This document shows positions 8,843 to 17,021 of a DNA stretch of 64,000 bases, in pieces (position 1 is the stretch's first letter; the number at the start of each line of letters is the position of its first letter). Position numbers and translations under genes: made by a program. This DNA comes from Methanoregula formicica SMSP (GTDB taxonomy: Archaea; Halobacteriota; Methanomicrobia; Methanomicrobiales; Methanospirillaceae). The notes beneath the pieces were generated by a model. That model ran no database searches. It was not told where the DNA came from and saw nothing but the letters and a program-made list of their open reading frames with translations. The DNA lies in assembly GCF_000327485.1 (NCBI RefSeq), contig NC_019943.1, positions 744,001 to 808,000 of the forward strand, given 5' to 3'.

Positions 8843-9442
8843 ATGACGGGATCGTTCATCACCCCGGAAGTCTTTGCTTTCGTTATCGTACCTGTCCTGA
8901 TCTTCCTTGCCCGTGTCTGCGACATGAGTCTTGACACGATCCGGGTCATTTTTGTCTCAAAAGGGATCCGCTACCTCCCTGCCATTGTCGGGTTTTTCGA
9001 GGTCATCATCTGGCTCGTTGCCATCGGCCAGGTGATGAACAACCTCACCAATGTTGTCTGTTACCTTGCGTACGGTGCGGGTTTTGCCACCGGCACCATC
9101 ATCGGTATGGCCATTGAGGAGCGGCTCTCCCTCGGCCTTGCGACCGTCAGGATCATTACAGCAGAGGACCCGGCCGGGCTTATCCGGGTCCTGCGTTCGC
9201 ACGATTACGGGGTGACGGTTCTCGATGCAGAGGGTGGTAAGGGCAGGGTGAAAGTCATCTTCACTATTATCAAGCGGCAGGACCTCCAGCATGTCGTCTC
9301 CATTATCAAGGACTTCAATCCCGATGCTTTCTACTCGGTTGAGGACGTCAAGGCGGTGGCGGAAGGAGTATTCCCCTCTCACAACTCTCATGCACTCCTC
9401 CGCTGGGCAGATCTCTTAAACCTCCGCCCGAAAGGCAAGTGA
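8843..9442 (+). CDS. UPF0316 / DUF2179-type membrane protein
   Basis: About 199 residues: three N-terminal transmembrane helices (FAFVIVPVLIFLARVCDMSLDT, YLPAIVGFFEVIIWLVAI, LAYGAGFATGTIIG in part) followed by a soluble DUF2179 domain (about 110-190; VTVLDAEGGKGRVKVIFTII, HVVSIIKDFNPDAFYSVEDV). This architecture defines the UPF0316/YebE-like group found in bacteria and archaea, with proposed but unproven nucleotide-sensing roles. The ATG at 8843 immediately follows GTAGTG; upstream in-frame sequence is not conserved-looking. Function unknown. Confidence 0.82.
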   Translation: MTGSFITPEVFAFVIVPVLIFLARVCDMSLDTIRVIFVSKGIRYLPAIVGFFEVIIWLVAIGQVMNNLTNVVCYLAYGAGFATGTIIGMAIEERLSLGLATVRIITAEDPAGLIRVLRSHDYGVTVLDAEGGKGRVKVIFTIIKRQDLQHVVSIIKDFNPDAFYSVEDVKAVAEGVFPSHNSHALLRWADLLNLRPKGK

Positions 9443-9516
9443 GGCAGGCGTTGCCCTCCTTTTTTTGACCAATACCTTCTTTTTGTTCCAGGGTGACGAT
9501 GACACAGGGAGTGCAT

Positions 9517-10782
9517 ATGCCGATCCAGCAGATCCACGTGGAAAATTTCAAGAGTTTCTCCGAGCTCGACATCGACCTTGCACGGTTCAATGTCGTGATC
9601 GGGTCAAACGCGGCGGGGAAGTCCAACTTCATCAGTATCTTCCGGTTCCTGCGGGACATTGCCACCGCGGGAATCGTGAACGCGATTGCCATGCAGGGCG
9701 GTGCGGACTATCTCCGGAATGCGAAGATCGGCATATCACGCGACCTCGTTATCCGCGTCCGGTACGTTCCCGAGAGCACGCTCGAGTACGTGGAGAATAC
9801 GCGAGAGGGCCCGGCACTGCTGGGGATGCGGGCCTGCGAGTCCCAGTACGAGTTTGCGCTGCGGTTCACCGGCCACCAGGACGAATTTTCCATTGTCCGG
9901 GACCGGCTCGAGATCGGGTGTGATGTCTCGTCCTGCCGGCGTATCGGGGCAGGTGTTGTCGAGGACAGCCCTATCGGCAGGGGGAAGATTGCAATCGAGA
10001 GCGAGAACGGTAAAATCCGGTACTCGGTCACCATACCGCAGGGCTGCCCGCTCCGGGAGGAGGAGATCATTCCCATCTTCTTCCGGAACAAGCAGTTGCC
10101 GGAGAAGACGCTCCTGTTAGAAACCATCTACGGCTTTCCCCTCCCCCACCTCGACAAATTCTTTGACCGGATCGCAGTATACGACATCGACCCGAAACTC
10201 CCGAAGAAAGGAGCGGTCATCACCGGGAAGCGCGAACTGGACCCCGACGGGGGGAACCTCGCCCTCGTGCTCAAGCGGATCATCGAGGACCCCGAGAAGA
10301 AGCGGAAGTTCTCGAACCTCCTCCGGGACACCCTGCCATTCGTGGAGGAGTTCTCGGTCCAGAAGTTCATGGACGTCTCCCTCATCCTCACCCTCCGCGA
10401 ACGGTATGCAAAGGAGCGGGACCTCCCGGCCTCCTCGCTCTCCGACGGGACAATCGTCATCTTTGCCCTTATCATTGCGCTCTACTTCGAGGACAAGCCG
10501 TTCATCGTCATCGAGGAACCGGTCAGCCACATCCACCCGTTCCTGGTCGGGCGCCTGATCGCCATGATGAAGGAGGCCTCCGAAAAGAAGCAGATCCTCC
10601 TCACCACCCACAGTACCGAGGTGGTCCGGCACACCGGGCTTGACAACATCCTCCTCATCTCCCGGGACAGCGAGGGCTTCTCGATAATCTCCCGGCCGGC
10701 AGACAAGGAGGAAGTGCGGACGTTCCTCGAGAACGAGATCGGCATCGAGGAACTCTATATCCAGAACCTGCTGGGAATCTGA
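9517..10782 (+). CDS. AAA ATPase of the RecF/OLD-like (AAA_21/AAA_15) class
   Basis: About 421 residues with ABC/SMC-like ATPase motifs: N-terminal IHVENFKSF, Walker A GSNAAGKSN (about residues 30-38), a signature-like SLSDGT, Walker B FIVIEEPVSHIHP and the H-loop LLTTHSTEVV. The central part is variable, as in OLD-family and AriA-like ATPases. Start codons are possible at 9493 (GTG), 9499 (ATG) and 9517 (ATG); 9517 is preferred since GGGAG precedes it by 6 bases and MPIQQIHVENF is a typical N-terminus. It directly abuts a TOPRIM-like gene (stop and start adjacent), suggesting a two-protein ATPase/nuclease module, possibly anti-phage. Confidence 0.82.
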   Translation: MPIQQIHVENFKSFSELDIDLARFNVVIGSNAAGKSNFISIFRFLRDIATAGIVNAIAMQGGADYLRNAKIGISRDLVIRVRYVPESTLEYVENTREGPALLGMRACESQYEFALRFTGHQDEFSIVRDRLEIGCDVSSCRRIGAGVVEDSPIGRGKIAIESENGKIRYSVTIPQGCPLREEEIIPIFFRNKQLPEKTLLLETIYGFPLPHLDKFFDRIAVYDIDPKLPKKGAVITGKRELDPDGGNLALVLKRIIEDPEKKRKFSNLLRDTLPFVEEFSVQKFMDVSLILTLRERYAKERDLPASSLSDGTIVIFALIIALYFEDKPFIVIEEPVSHIHPFLVGRLIAMMKEASEKKQILLTTHSTEVVRHTGLDNILLISRDSEGFSIISRPADKEEVRTFLENEIGIEELYIQNLLGI

Positions 10783-11319
10783 ATGAAGAAGCGTCTGTTC
10801 ATCATGGTGGAGGGCGAGGACGATGTCCGGTTCTTCGGCCGGCTCATCAAACCCCTGATCGCCCCCCGCTATGATTCCATCGAGATCATCCCCTATGCCT
10901 GCATCAAGCGCGAGAAGGTGAACCGGTTCTTAAAAAGCGTCATCTTAATGAAGAACGACTACATCTTTGTCGCGGACATCGACAACGAACGGTCGGTACG
11001 GGACAAGAAGCAGATCCTGTACTACCGGTTCAGCGAGATCGACGGGGGAAAAATCGTGATCGTGATCCGCGAGATCGAGAGCTGGTACTATGCCGGGATC
11101 TCCGGTTCGCTTGCTCAGGAGCTGGGCATAACGGAGACCGGGAATACCGACGACCTGACAAAGGAGGACTTCAATGTGCGGATCCCGAGAAAATTCGATT
11201 CCCGGATCGATTTCATGTTCGAGATCCTCAAATCGTTCTCCCTTGATACGGCAGCAAAGAAGAACAGCTCGTTCCGGTTCTTCGTTGAGCGGTACCAGGT
11301 GTACGAGAATCCCGGCTGA
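10783..11319 (+). CDS. TOPRIM-like (DUF4435/DUF4276-like) putative nuclease partner
   Basis: A 178-residue protein. TOPRIM hallmarks are the Glu in LFIMVEGEDDVRFFGRL at residues 5-17 and the D-x-D in FVADIDNERS (about 64-70). The later segment ESWYYAG resembles small TOPRIM proteins encoded with AAA ATPases. The ATG follows the ATPase stop codon without a gap. In OLD, Gabija and PARIS defence systems an ABC-type ATPase works with a TOPRIM nuclease; the separate-gene arrangement here most resembles PARIS-type or related pairs. The defence role is inference; the domain call rests on two motifs. Confidence 0.65.
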   Translation: MKKRLFIMVEGEDDVRFFGRLIKPLIAPRYDSIEIIPYACIKREKVNRFLKSVILMKNDYIFVADIDNERSVRDKKQILYYRFSEIDGGKIVIVIREIESWYYAGISGSLAQELGITETGNTDDLTKEDFNVRIPRKFDSRIDFMFEILKSFSLDTAAKKNSSFRFFVERYQVYENPG

Positions 11320-11426
11320 TTCCGGAATTGTGTCTTTCTTTCCCAAAAAAGGGACTTAATGGCATCATCGAAACCATTTTTTAACGCGTGACGCCATTCT
11401 GTAATACCTGAATTGAGGTTTTTGCA

Positions 11427-11588
11427 ATGGACAAGTACGTTTGTACGATTTGCGGTCATGTCTATGACCCGGAGAGAGGGGAACCTCGCTTGGATCTTGC
11501 CCCCGGAAAGGATTTTGCCGAGCTCCCCGGTGACTGGCAGTGCCCGGTCTGTTTCGCTGAGAAGGACAAATTCGTGAAGGCGGGATGA
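11427..11588 (+). CDS. Rubredoxin
   Basis: A 53-residue open reading frame: CTICGHVYDP near the N-terminus and CPVCFAEKDKF near the C-terminus give the two C-x-x-C iron-binding knuckles, with the usual internal DLAPGKDFAELPGDW. Rubredoxin carries one electron on a single Fe(Cys)4 centre. It lies 4 bases upstream of the flavodiiron gene and is the expected electron donor for it and for desulfoferrodoxin. An AT-rich TTTTTTAACG about 45 bases upstream may be the operon promoter. Confidence 0.93.
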   Translation: MDKYVCTICGHVYDPERGEPRLDLAPGKDFAELPGDWQCPVCFAEKDKFVKAG

Positions 11589-11592
11589 TGCC

Positions 11593-12777
11593 ATGGTAGC
11601 ACGGGAGATTACAAAGGATGTTTTCTGGGTCGGGGCCCTGGACTTCGACCGGAGACTTTTTGACGAACTGATCCCCCTGCCGGAGGGGACGAGCTACAAT
11701 TCGTACCTTATCCGGGGGAGCGAGAAGACTGCGCTGATCGACACGGTCGACCCGAAGAAAGAGGAGGAACTCATCGTCAACCTCATCAAGCTCGGGATCG
11801 AGCAGATCGATTACATCATCATCAACCATGCCGAGCAGGACCATGCCGGCTCCCTCCCCATGGTACTGGAAATGTACCCAAGGGCAAAAGTCGTCACCAA
11901 CGAGAAGTGCCGCGACCTTCTCGTCGCCCTCCTCCAGATCCCGGCGGAGTCCGTCATGGTGATAAAGGACGGGGAAACACTCTCCCTCGGGAATAAGACC
12001 TTACAATTCCATCTCACGCCCTGGACCCACTGGCCGGAGACGCAAGTAACGTTCCTTGTCGAGGATCGCATCCTCTTCCCCTGCGACCTTTTCGGGTTCC
12101 ATCAGGCAACGAGCGAACTGTACATAACAAACGAGGCTGAGGCATACCGGTCCGCAAAACGGTATTTTGCCGAGATCATGATGCCGTTCCGGAACAGCAT
12201 CAGGGGGTACATCCCGAAGGTGAGGGACTTAAACCCGGCCATGATTGCACCGAGCCACGGCCCGATCAACAAGAACCCGAAGTTCATGCTCGATGCGTAC
12301 GAGGACTGGGTTTCGGACACTGTGAAGAACGTGGTCGTCCTGCCCTACGTATCCATGCACGGGAGCACGCAGATCCTGGTCGACCACCTGGTCGGGGCGC
12401 TCATCCAGCGGGGTGTTGAGGTCAAACCGTTCAATCTCTCGCACACGGATATCGGCGAACTGGCCTATGCCCTCGTGGACGCGGCAACAGTCGTTGTCGG
12501 GACACCGACTGTCCTCTTCGGGCCGCACCCCCAGGTGGTCTCTGCCACCTACCTTGCCAATGCCTTAAAACCGAAAATGCGGTTTGCGTCAGTGATCGGG
12601 TCCTATGGCTGGGGCGGGAAAGCGGCCGAGACGATCGTCAAGATGCTGGACCATGTCAAGGTGGAGGTGATTGAGCCGGTTGTTATCAAGGGACTCCCGG
12701 ACGAAGCTGCCGTTGTTGCCATCAACCGCCTTGCCGATGACATTGCAAAGAAACATAAAGAGATCGGTATAGTATAA
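11593..12777 (+). CDS. fprA: Flavodiiron protein (FprA-type oxygen/NO reductase)
   Basis: A 394-residue A-type flavoprotein. The N-terminal metallo-beta-lactamase-like domain has the diiron ligands HAEQDHAG (about 80-87), an SHGP histidine near 220 and TPWTHWPETQ. The C-terminal flavodoxin domain starts around residue 255 (VVVLPYVSMHGSTQILVDHL) and has VVGTPTVLFGPHP and SYGWGGKA. In methanogens this enzyme reduces O2 to water with F420H2 (FprA); elsewhere rubredoxin is the donor. The neighbouring rubredoxin and desulfoferrodoxin genes indicate oxygen and superoxide protection. Confidence 0.93.
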   Translation: MVAREITKDVFWVGALDFDRRLFDELIPLPEGTSYNSYLIRGSEKTALIDTVDPKKEEELIVNLIKLGIEQIDYIIINHAEQDHAGSLPMVLEMYPRAKVVTNEKCRDLLVALLQIPAESVMVIKDGETLSLGNKTLQFHLTPWTHWPETQVTFLVEDRILFPCDLFGFHQATSELYITNEAEAYRSAKRYFAEIMMPFRNSIRGYIPKVRDLNPAMIAPSHGPINKNPKFMLDAYEDWVSDTVKNVVVLPYVSMHGSTQILVDHLVGALIQRGVEVKPFNLSHTDIGELAYALVDAATVVVGTPTVLFGPHPQVVSATYLANALKPKMRFASVIGSYGWGGKAAETIVKMLDHVKVEVIEPVVIKGLPDEAAVVAINRLADDIAKKHKEIGIV

Positions 12778-12793
12778 CCGTGAGGAACAATCC

Positions 12794-13174
12794 ATGACAA
12801 AGATGCTTGAAGTGTACAAGTGCGGGGTCTGCGGGAATATCACGATGGTCGTGAGCCCGTCGGGAGGTACCCTTGTCTGCTGCGGCCAGCCGATGAACCT
12901 GCAGGCCGAGAAGAGAGAAGATGCAGGGAAGGAAAAACATGTCCCGGTCATCGGGAAGACGGCAAACGGGATCCGGGTGAAACTTGGGGCAGTCCCCCAC
13001 CCCATGGAGGAGAAGCACTACATCCAGTGGATCGAAGTGATCTCCGGGGATAACCTGTATGTCCACGGGCTGAAGCCCGGCCAGGCGCCGGAAGCAGAGT
13101 TTCCCGTCAGGGCCGACCATGTCAAGGTAAGGGCGTTCTGCAATGTCCACGGGCTCTGGACAAGCAGCCGGTAA
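12794..13174 (+). CDS. dfx: Desulfoferrodoxin (superoxide reductase)
   Basis: A 126-residue two-domain protein. The N-terminal desulforedoxin-like knuckle has KCGVCGNI and LVCCGQPM (Fe(Cys)4 centre I). The C-terminal superoxide reductase domain has KHVPVI, VPHPMEEKHYIQWIE and AFCNVHGLW, giving the His4Cys ligands of centre II. It reduces superoxide to peroxide without producing O2, using rubredoxin. The start follows GTGAGGA 8 bases upstream. Third gene of the rubredoxin-FprA-desulfoferrodoxin operon. Confidence 0.94.
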   Translation: MTKMLEVYKCGVCGNITMVVSPSGGTLVCCGQPMNLQAEKREDAGKEKHVPVIGKTANGIRVKLGAVPHPMEEKHYIQWIEVISGDNLYVHGLKPGQAPEAEFPVRADHVKVRAFCNVHGLWTSSR

Positions 13175-13233
13175 CTCCTCTTTTTTGCCCCCGCAGGCAA
13201 ATACTAATAGATTCCGGCGGTAACCCAATAGTA

Positions 13234-14691
13234 ATGCGCCGGCTCGAACACCTCTCGACGACCCTTGCCGACCTCGGGGATATCTTCACGTTCATTGCCC
13301 CGGTGACGTGCCTTCCCCTCCTTGTCTGCATCATCTTCTCCGAGTGGGAAATGTTTTTGCCCATGGCCTCCGTCCCGGCCGTCTTTCTTGTTGCCGGCCT
13401 CTTCTTCCGGCAGCTCCCCCGCAGTACCAAGGGGAGCAGGCTCTCGATGGCTATGTGTTCTGTCGCCCTCTTCTGGTTTGCCTGCGCTGTGGTGAGCGGG
13501 ATACCGTTCATGCTGGGCCTGCACATGAGTTTCACCGATGCTGTCTTCGAGGGGATGGCCGGGTGGACAGGCACGGCCTTCTCGATGATCCGGTCCGTGG
13601 ATACCGCCCCCTACACGCTCCTCTTCTGGCGGTCGTACATGCAGTGGATCGGGGGGATCGGGATCATCGCCTTCACGGTGGCGCTGGCCAGCAGCACAGG
13701 GCTGTTCCGGTCGCGGATCTTCCGGGACGAGAGCCGGGACGAATCCCTGATGCCCGCTGTTGCCGCTGCCGGCCGTTCGCTCTGGAAGATCTATGCAGTA
13801 CTCACCTTCTGTGCCATCGGCCTGATCCTTTTTACCGGCCTCTCGCTCTGGGAATCGGTGAATCTCGCCCTTTCGGCGATCTCCACCGGGGGATTCACCC
13901 TGCACGGGGGGGGAATCCTGTACTATGACAGTGTTGTCCTCCAGCTCCTCCTCATCCCGATCATGATCGCGGGTGCCCTGCCCTTCAAGCTCTATTTCCT
14001 GATCCTGGAGCACCGGCGCCTGAGCCTGTTCGGCGACGAGCAGGTCAGGATCTTCTTCCTCCTCCTCCTTGCCGGCACGGCGGTGCTGGTCTACGACATG
14101 GTCCTCTTCTCCGATACCGGCCTGCCTGCCGCAATCCTCCAGGGCCTGTTCATGTCAGCCTCGGCACTGACGACAACCGGGTTCCAGACCGTGAATCTCC
14201 AGACCTGGGCCGGTGTGACGATCCTCTTTCTCGCCATGCTGACCTTTATCGGGGGAGCTGCCGGCAGCACGGCCGGCGGGATCAAACTGGACCGGGTGGC
14301 CTTTGGCGTGCGGGCGCTCCTCTGGTGGTTCCGCCGGCTCTTTGTCAGCGGCAAGGTCCTTGTCCCGTTCCGGATAGAGGGAAGGGTCATCCCGCGGGAT
14401 ACAGCCGAGCTGGAGACGGCAAAGAACATGCTTGTCATCCTCCTCTCCGTTATCATCATCTTTATTGCCTCTCTTGCCGTCCTGCAGTACCACCTCACCA
14501 CGTTCTCCCTGACGGAGATCGTCTTCCAGGTGGTCTCGGCCTTCTCCACCTGCGGCATCAACACCGGGTACGTCATGCCCGATATGCCGGTCATCTCGAA
14601 ATGGATCTTCATCCTCGTGATGTGGATAGGGAGGCTTGAGGTCATCCCGGTCATCATCCTCTTCCTTTCCCTGGTCCGCGGCCCGGAATAA
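13234..14691 (+). CDS. trkH: TrkH/KtrB-family potassium transporter, membrane subunit
   Basis: A 485-residue integral membrane protein with about ten helices and four pore-loop repeats: MAGWTGTAFSM, SAISTGGFTLH, SALTTTGFQTV and SAFSTCGINTGY, each holding the selectivity-filter Gly (the first repeat has T-A-F instead of a canonical Gly). GGIGIIAF and GGAAGSTAGGIKLDR are further TrkH hallmarks. TrkH works with a cytoplasmic TrkA/KtrA NAD-binding subunit, which is not encoded beside it. It is separated from the upstream desulfoferrodoxin by 59 bases and ends 5 bases from the convergent membrane protein gene. Confidence 0.9.
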   Translation: MRRLEHLSTTLADLGDIFTFIAPVTCLPLLVCIIFSEWEMFLPMASVPAVFLVAGLFFRQLPRSTKGSRLSMAMCSVALFWFACAVVSGIPFMLGLHMSFTDAVFEGMAGWTGTAFSMIRSVDTAPYTLLFWRSYMQWIGGIGIIAFTVALASSTGLFRSRIFRDESRDESLMPAVAAAGRSLWKIYAVLTFCAIGLILFTGLSLWESVNLALSAISTGGFTLHGGGILYYDSVVLQLLLIPIMIAGALPFKLYFLILEHRRLSLFGDEQVRIFFLLLLAGTAVLVYDMVLFSDTGLPAAILQGLFMSASALTTTGFQTVNLQTWAGVTILFLAMLTFIGGAAGSTAGGIKLDRVAFGVRALLWWFRRLFVSGKVLVPFRIEGRVIPRDTAELETAKNMLVILLSVIIIFIASLAVLQYHLTTFSLTEIVFQVVSAFSTCGINTGYVMPDMPVISKWIFILVMWIGRLEVIPVIILFLSLVRGPE

Positions 14692-14695
14692 CCCG

Positions 14696-15037
14696 TCAGC
14701 CGAGGGAGAGGAACCGGCTGATGACGAGCACGGAGGCAAGCCAGATCCCATAGGCTCCCCCCAGGCTCTCCAAAAATCCCCACCGGCTGACAAGGAACCA
14801 GAGCGAGATGAGGAAGAGAAGCGACGGAATGGCAAAGAAGAAGGTCCCGAGGACCAGCTGGCGGGTTGTTTCGATCCCCGCTTCGCTGTACGTGAACAGG
14901 AACGCGATGGTGGTGATGATGGGTGCGGCAGCAAGGATGCCCCCGTATTTCGGGTTCACCTGCTGTGCAAGATACGTTACCCCGACAATGATGCTCCCGC
15001 CGGCAACGAACTTGATCAGGGTCTGCAGGTGATCCAT
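14696..15037 (-). CDS. Small four-helix membrane protein (DUF3147-like)
   Basis: A 113-residue protein with four hydrophobic helices: LIKFVAGGSIIVGVTYLA, ILAAAPIITTIAFLF, LVLGTFFFAIPSLLFLISLW and YGIWLASVLVISRFLSLG. The arrangement and size are like DUF3147-type proteins related to small exporters, but the match is loose. It is convergent with TrkH and divergent from the nitrogenase-like operon. No functional residues can be assigned. Confidence 0.6.
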   Translation of the reverse strand: MDHLQTLIKFVAGGSIIVGVTYLAQQVNPKYGGILAAAPIITTIAFLFTYSEAGIETTRQLVLGTFFFAIPSLLFLISLWFLVSRWGFLESLGGAYGIWLASVLVISRFLSLG

Positions 15038-15169
15038 GACACCTTATGGTCACCGTTCTTTCGCTTAATACCTGTGCCTCCCCACGGGGTTCCTGCGAGA
15101 CACATTGCCCAAAATTCGTTCACGCTCGCCAGTCCGGCGCAAGTGTACTTTTGTTAACATCAGGAGATC

Positions 15170-15179
15170 TAATATAAAT
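15170..15179 (+). promoter_or_regulatory. TATA box of the nitrogenase-like operon
   Basis: TAATATAAAT is centred about 25 bases before the ATG at 15200, so the predicted transcription start coincides with the start codon and the mRNA is probably leaderless. No Shine-Dalgarno is present before this ATG, which fits. Confidence 0.55.
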
Positions 15180-15199
15180 TGCCGTTCCACACTGTAGTA

Positions 15200-16012
15200 A
15201 TGAAACAGATCGCCCTGTACGGGAAAGGCGGGATCGGGAAGTCCACGACCTCAGCCAACCTCTCTGCCGCGCTCTCCCACCGGGATCTCTCCGTTCTCCA
15301 GATCGGGTGCGACCCCAAGCGCGACAGCACCCGGATGCTGATGCAGGGCCGGTTCATCCCCACGGTCATGGACCTTGTCCGGGTCCGGGGCGATGCCAAT
15401 GTCTCCCTTAAAGATGTCGTCTTCACCGGCTACAATGGCATCCGCTGCGTGGAGGCGGGCGGGCCCGAGCCGGGCGTGGGCTGTGCCGGCCGGGGGATCA
15501 TCGCCACCTTCCAGCTGCTCGAAAAGTTCGGGGCCCTTGACGGCGATGTCATCGTGTACGATGTCCTCGGCGACGTTGTCTGCGGGGGTTTTGCCATGCC
15601 GATGCGGGAGGGCTATGCGCAGGAGATCTATCTTGTCACCTCCGGCGAACTGATGTCCCTGTATGCGGCAAACAACATCTGCAAGGCAGTCCAGAGGCTG
15701 GCCTCGCGGGTGAAGAGCAAGTGCCGGCTTGGCGGTGTGATCTGTAATGCCAAGGGGCAGCCACGCGAAGAGGAACTGGTATCGGAGTTTGCCCGTCGCG
15801 TGAACAGCACGATGGTCCAGTACATCCCCCGGGACCATGTTGTCCAGCAGGCCGAGGTGAACCGGCAGACCGTGATCGAGTTTGCGCCCGACTCGCCCCA
15901 GGCCGGCCATTACCGTTCCCTTGCAGGAAGGATCGTGGAGAACACCAATCTTTCCATCCCTACTCCTCTGGAGACTGATGACCTCGAATCCCTTGCCCGC
16001 GAATTCCTCTAG
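15200..16012 (+). CDS. NifH-like reductase component (Fe protein homologue)
   Basis: A 270-residue Fe-protein homologue: P-loop [11 protein letters not shown] (residues 7-17), [11 protein letters not shown] (35-44), and the two inter-subunit [4Fe-4S] cysteines C95 in GVGCAGRG and C128 in [10 protein letters not shown]. It would be an ATP-driven homodimeric electron donor. The next two genes encode NifD- and NifK-like proteins, overlapping in series, so it belongs to a three-component nitrogenase-like enzyme. It is distinct in context from CfbC, the NifH homologue of F430 synthesis, which works with a single NifD homologue. The substrate is unknown; no NifB, NifE or NifN gene is nearby. Confidence 0.9.
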   Translation: MKQIALYGKGGIGKSTTSANLSAALSHRDLSVLQIGCDPKRDSTRMLMQGRFIPTVMDLVRVRGDANVSLKDVVFTGYNGIRCVEAGGPEPGVGCAGRGIIATFQLLEKFGALDGDVIVYDVLGDVVCGGFAMPMREGYAQEIYLVTSGELMSLYAANNICKAVQRLASRVKSKCRLGGVICNAKGQPREEELVSEFARRVNSTMVQYIPRDHVVQQAEVNRQTVIEFAPDSPQAGHYRSLAGRIVENTNLSIPTPLETDDLESLAREFL

Positions 16013-17021
16013 GCTCGGCGGCTGTACGCTCACGGGAGCGATCTCGGTGACCTCCCATCTCCGCGATACGGTCACCGTTGTCCACGGGCCGAAGGGGTGC
16101 AGCCATCACAATGTCTCCCTCCTCCATGCCAGCTGGCTTGACAACGACCATGCTGTCCTCCCCAGCCTCCTCTCCACGGGGCTCTCAGAAAAAGAGGTGA
16201 TCTTCGGGGGGGAGGATGCCCTCCGGAAGGCGATCGGATCCGCGGCGGGACAGGTGGGTGTCCGTGCGGTTGTTGTCCTCTCGACCTGCGTTGTCGGGAC
16301 GATCGGGGACGATGTCGGCGCTGTCTGTTCGGAGGAGTACCGCGTGCCGGTGATATCCATCCCCTCGGCGGGATTCCTCGGGGGCACGTTCCAGGACGGG
16401 ATGAACAATGCCCTCATCGCCCTTGCGGGGACGGCAGGGCCCTGCCAGAAAGACCGCGGTGTCAACATCATCGGGGAGATGAACCTCGAATTCGAGGTTG
16501 AGGAGAATTACCGGGAGATCGAACGGCTACTCTCACTCCTGCACCTCCCGGTGAACCTCCGGTTTGTCCACAACCTTTCGTGGGACCAGATTGCTCGGCT
16601 CGGGAGAGCAGAGCTCAATATCCTGCGGAGCCCGGCTCTTGTTCCCGTGGGAGAGTACCTGAAAAACCGGTTCGGCACCCCGTACATTGCCTCGTTCCCC
16701 CACGGGCTCTCTGCAACCCTCTCGTTCATTCGTGAGGTTGCAGTACTCTGCGGGGTCGACGGGCAGGAAGCGCTCAGGGAGGAGTGCCTGCGGCAGGAAG
16801 AGATGCTTGGCCAGTTCTCCGATCTCCGACAGGTGCCCGTCTCCTTCGACCGCGTCCACTCCGGAGAGGACGAACTCCTTGCTGCCGAGGAGCTGGCTGC
16901 TGCGCTGGACCTGGTGATGGGCACCCCGGGGACGTGTGCCCGGCTGCCGGTGAGCGCTGCTGTCGGGACCGCCGGGACACGGCGGATGCTCCACCGCTGG
17001 CGGAGGGCTGCCCATGCCTGA
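15978..17021 (+). CDS. NifD-like catalytic component of a nitrogenase-like enzyme
   Basis: About 347 residues, far shorter than NifD (about 480). The ATG at 15978 follows GGAG by 5 bases and overlaps the NifH-like gene by 35 bases. Three cysteines fall in nitrogenase P-cluster contexts: C16 in GGCTLTGA, C41 in [10 protein letters not shown] and C104 in [11 protein letters not shown]. No equivalents of the FeMo-cofactor Cys and His ligands could be seen. A bound Fe-S cluster shared with the NifK-like partner is therefore likely, but the active-site cofactor is open: a substrate bound directly (as in protochlorophyllide reductases) or a different metallocluster. Confidence 0.82.
   Translation: MTSNPLPANSSRLGGCTLTGAISVTSHLRDTVTVVHGPKGCSHHNVSLLHASWLDNDHAVLPSLLSTGLSEKEVIFGGEDALRKAIGSAAGQVGVRAVVVLSTCVVGTIGDDVGAVCSEEYRVPVISIPSAGFLGGTFQDGMNNALIALAGTAGPCQKDRGVNIIGEMNLEFEVEENYREIERLLSLLHLPVNLRFVHNLSWDQIARLGRAELNILRSPALVPVGEYLKNRFGTPYIASFPHGLSATLSFIREVAVLCGVDGQEALREECLRQEEMLGQFSDLRQVPVSFDRVHSGEDELLAAEELAAALDLVMGTPGTCARLPVSAAVGTAGTRRMLHRWRRAAHA

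Noticed and set aside
14091-15053. A 320-codon reverse frame overlapping trkH
   Set aside because: Antisense to conserved TrkH pore loops and includes the genuine small membrane protein in a different frame.
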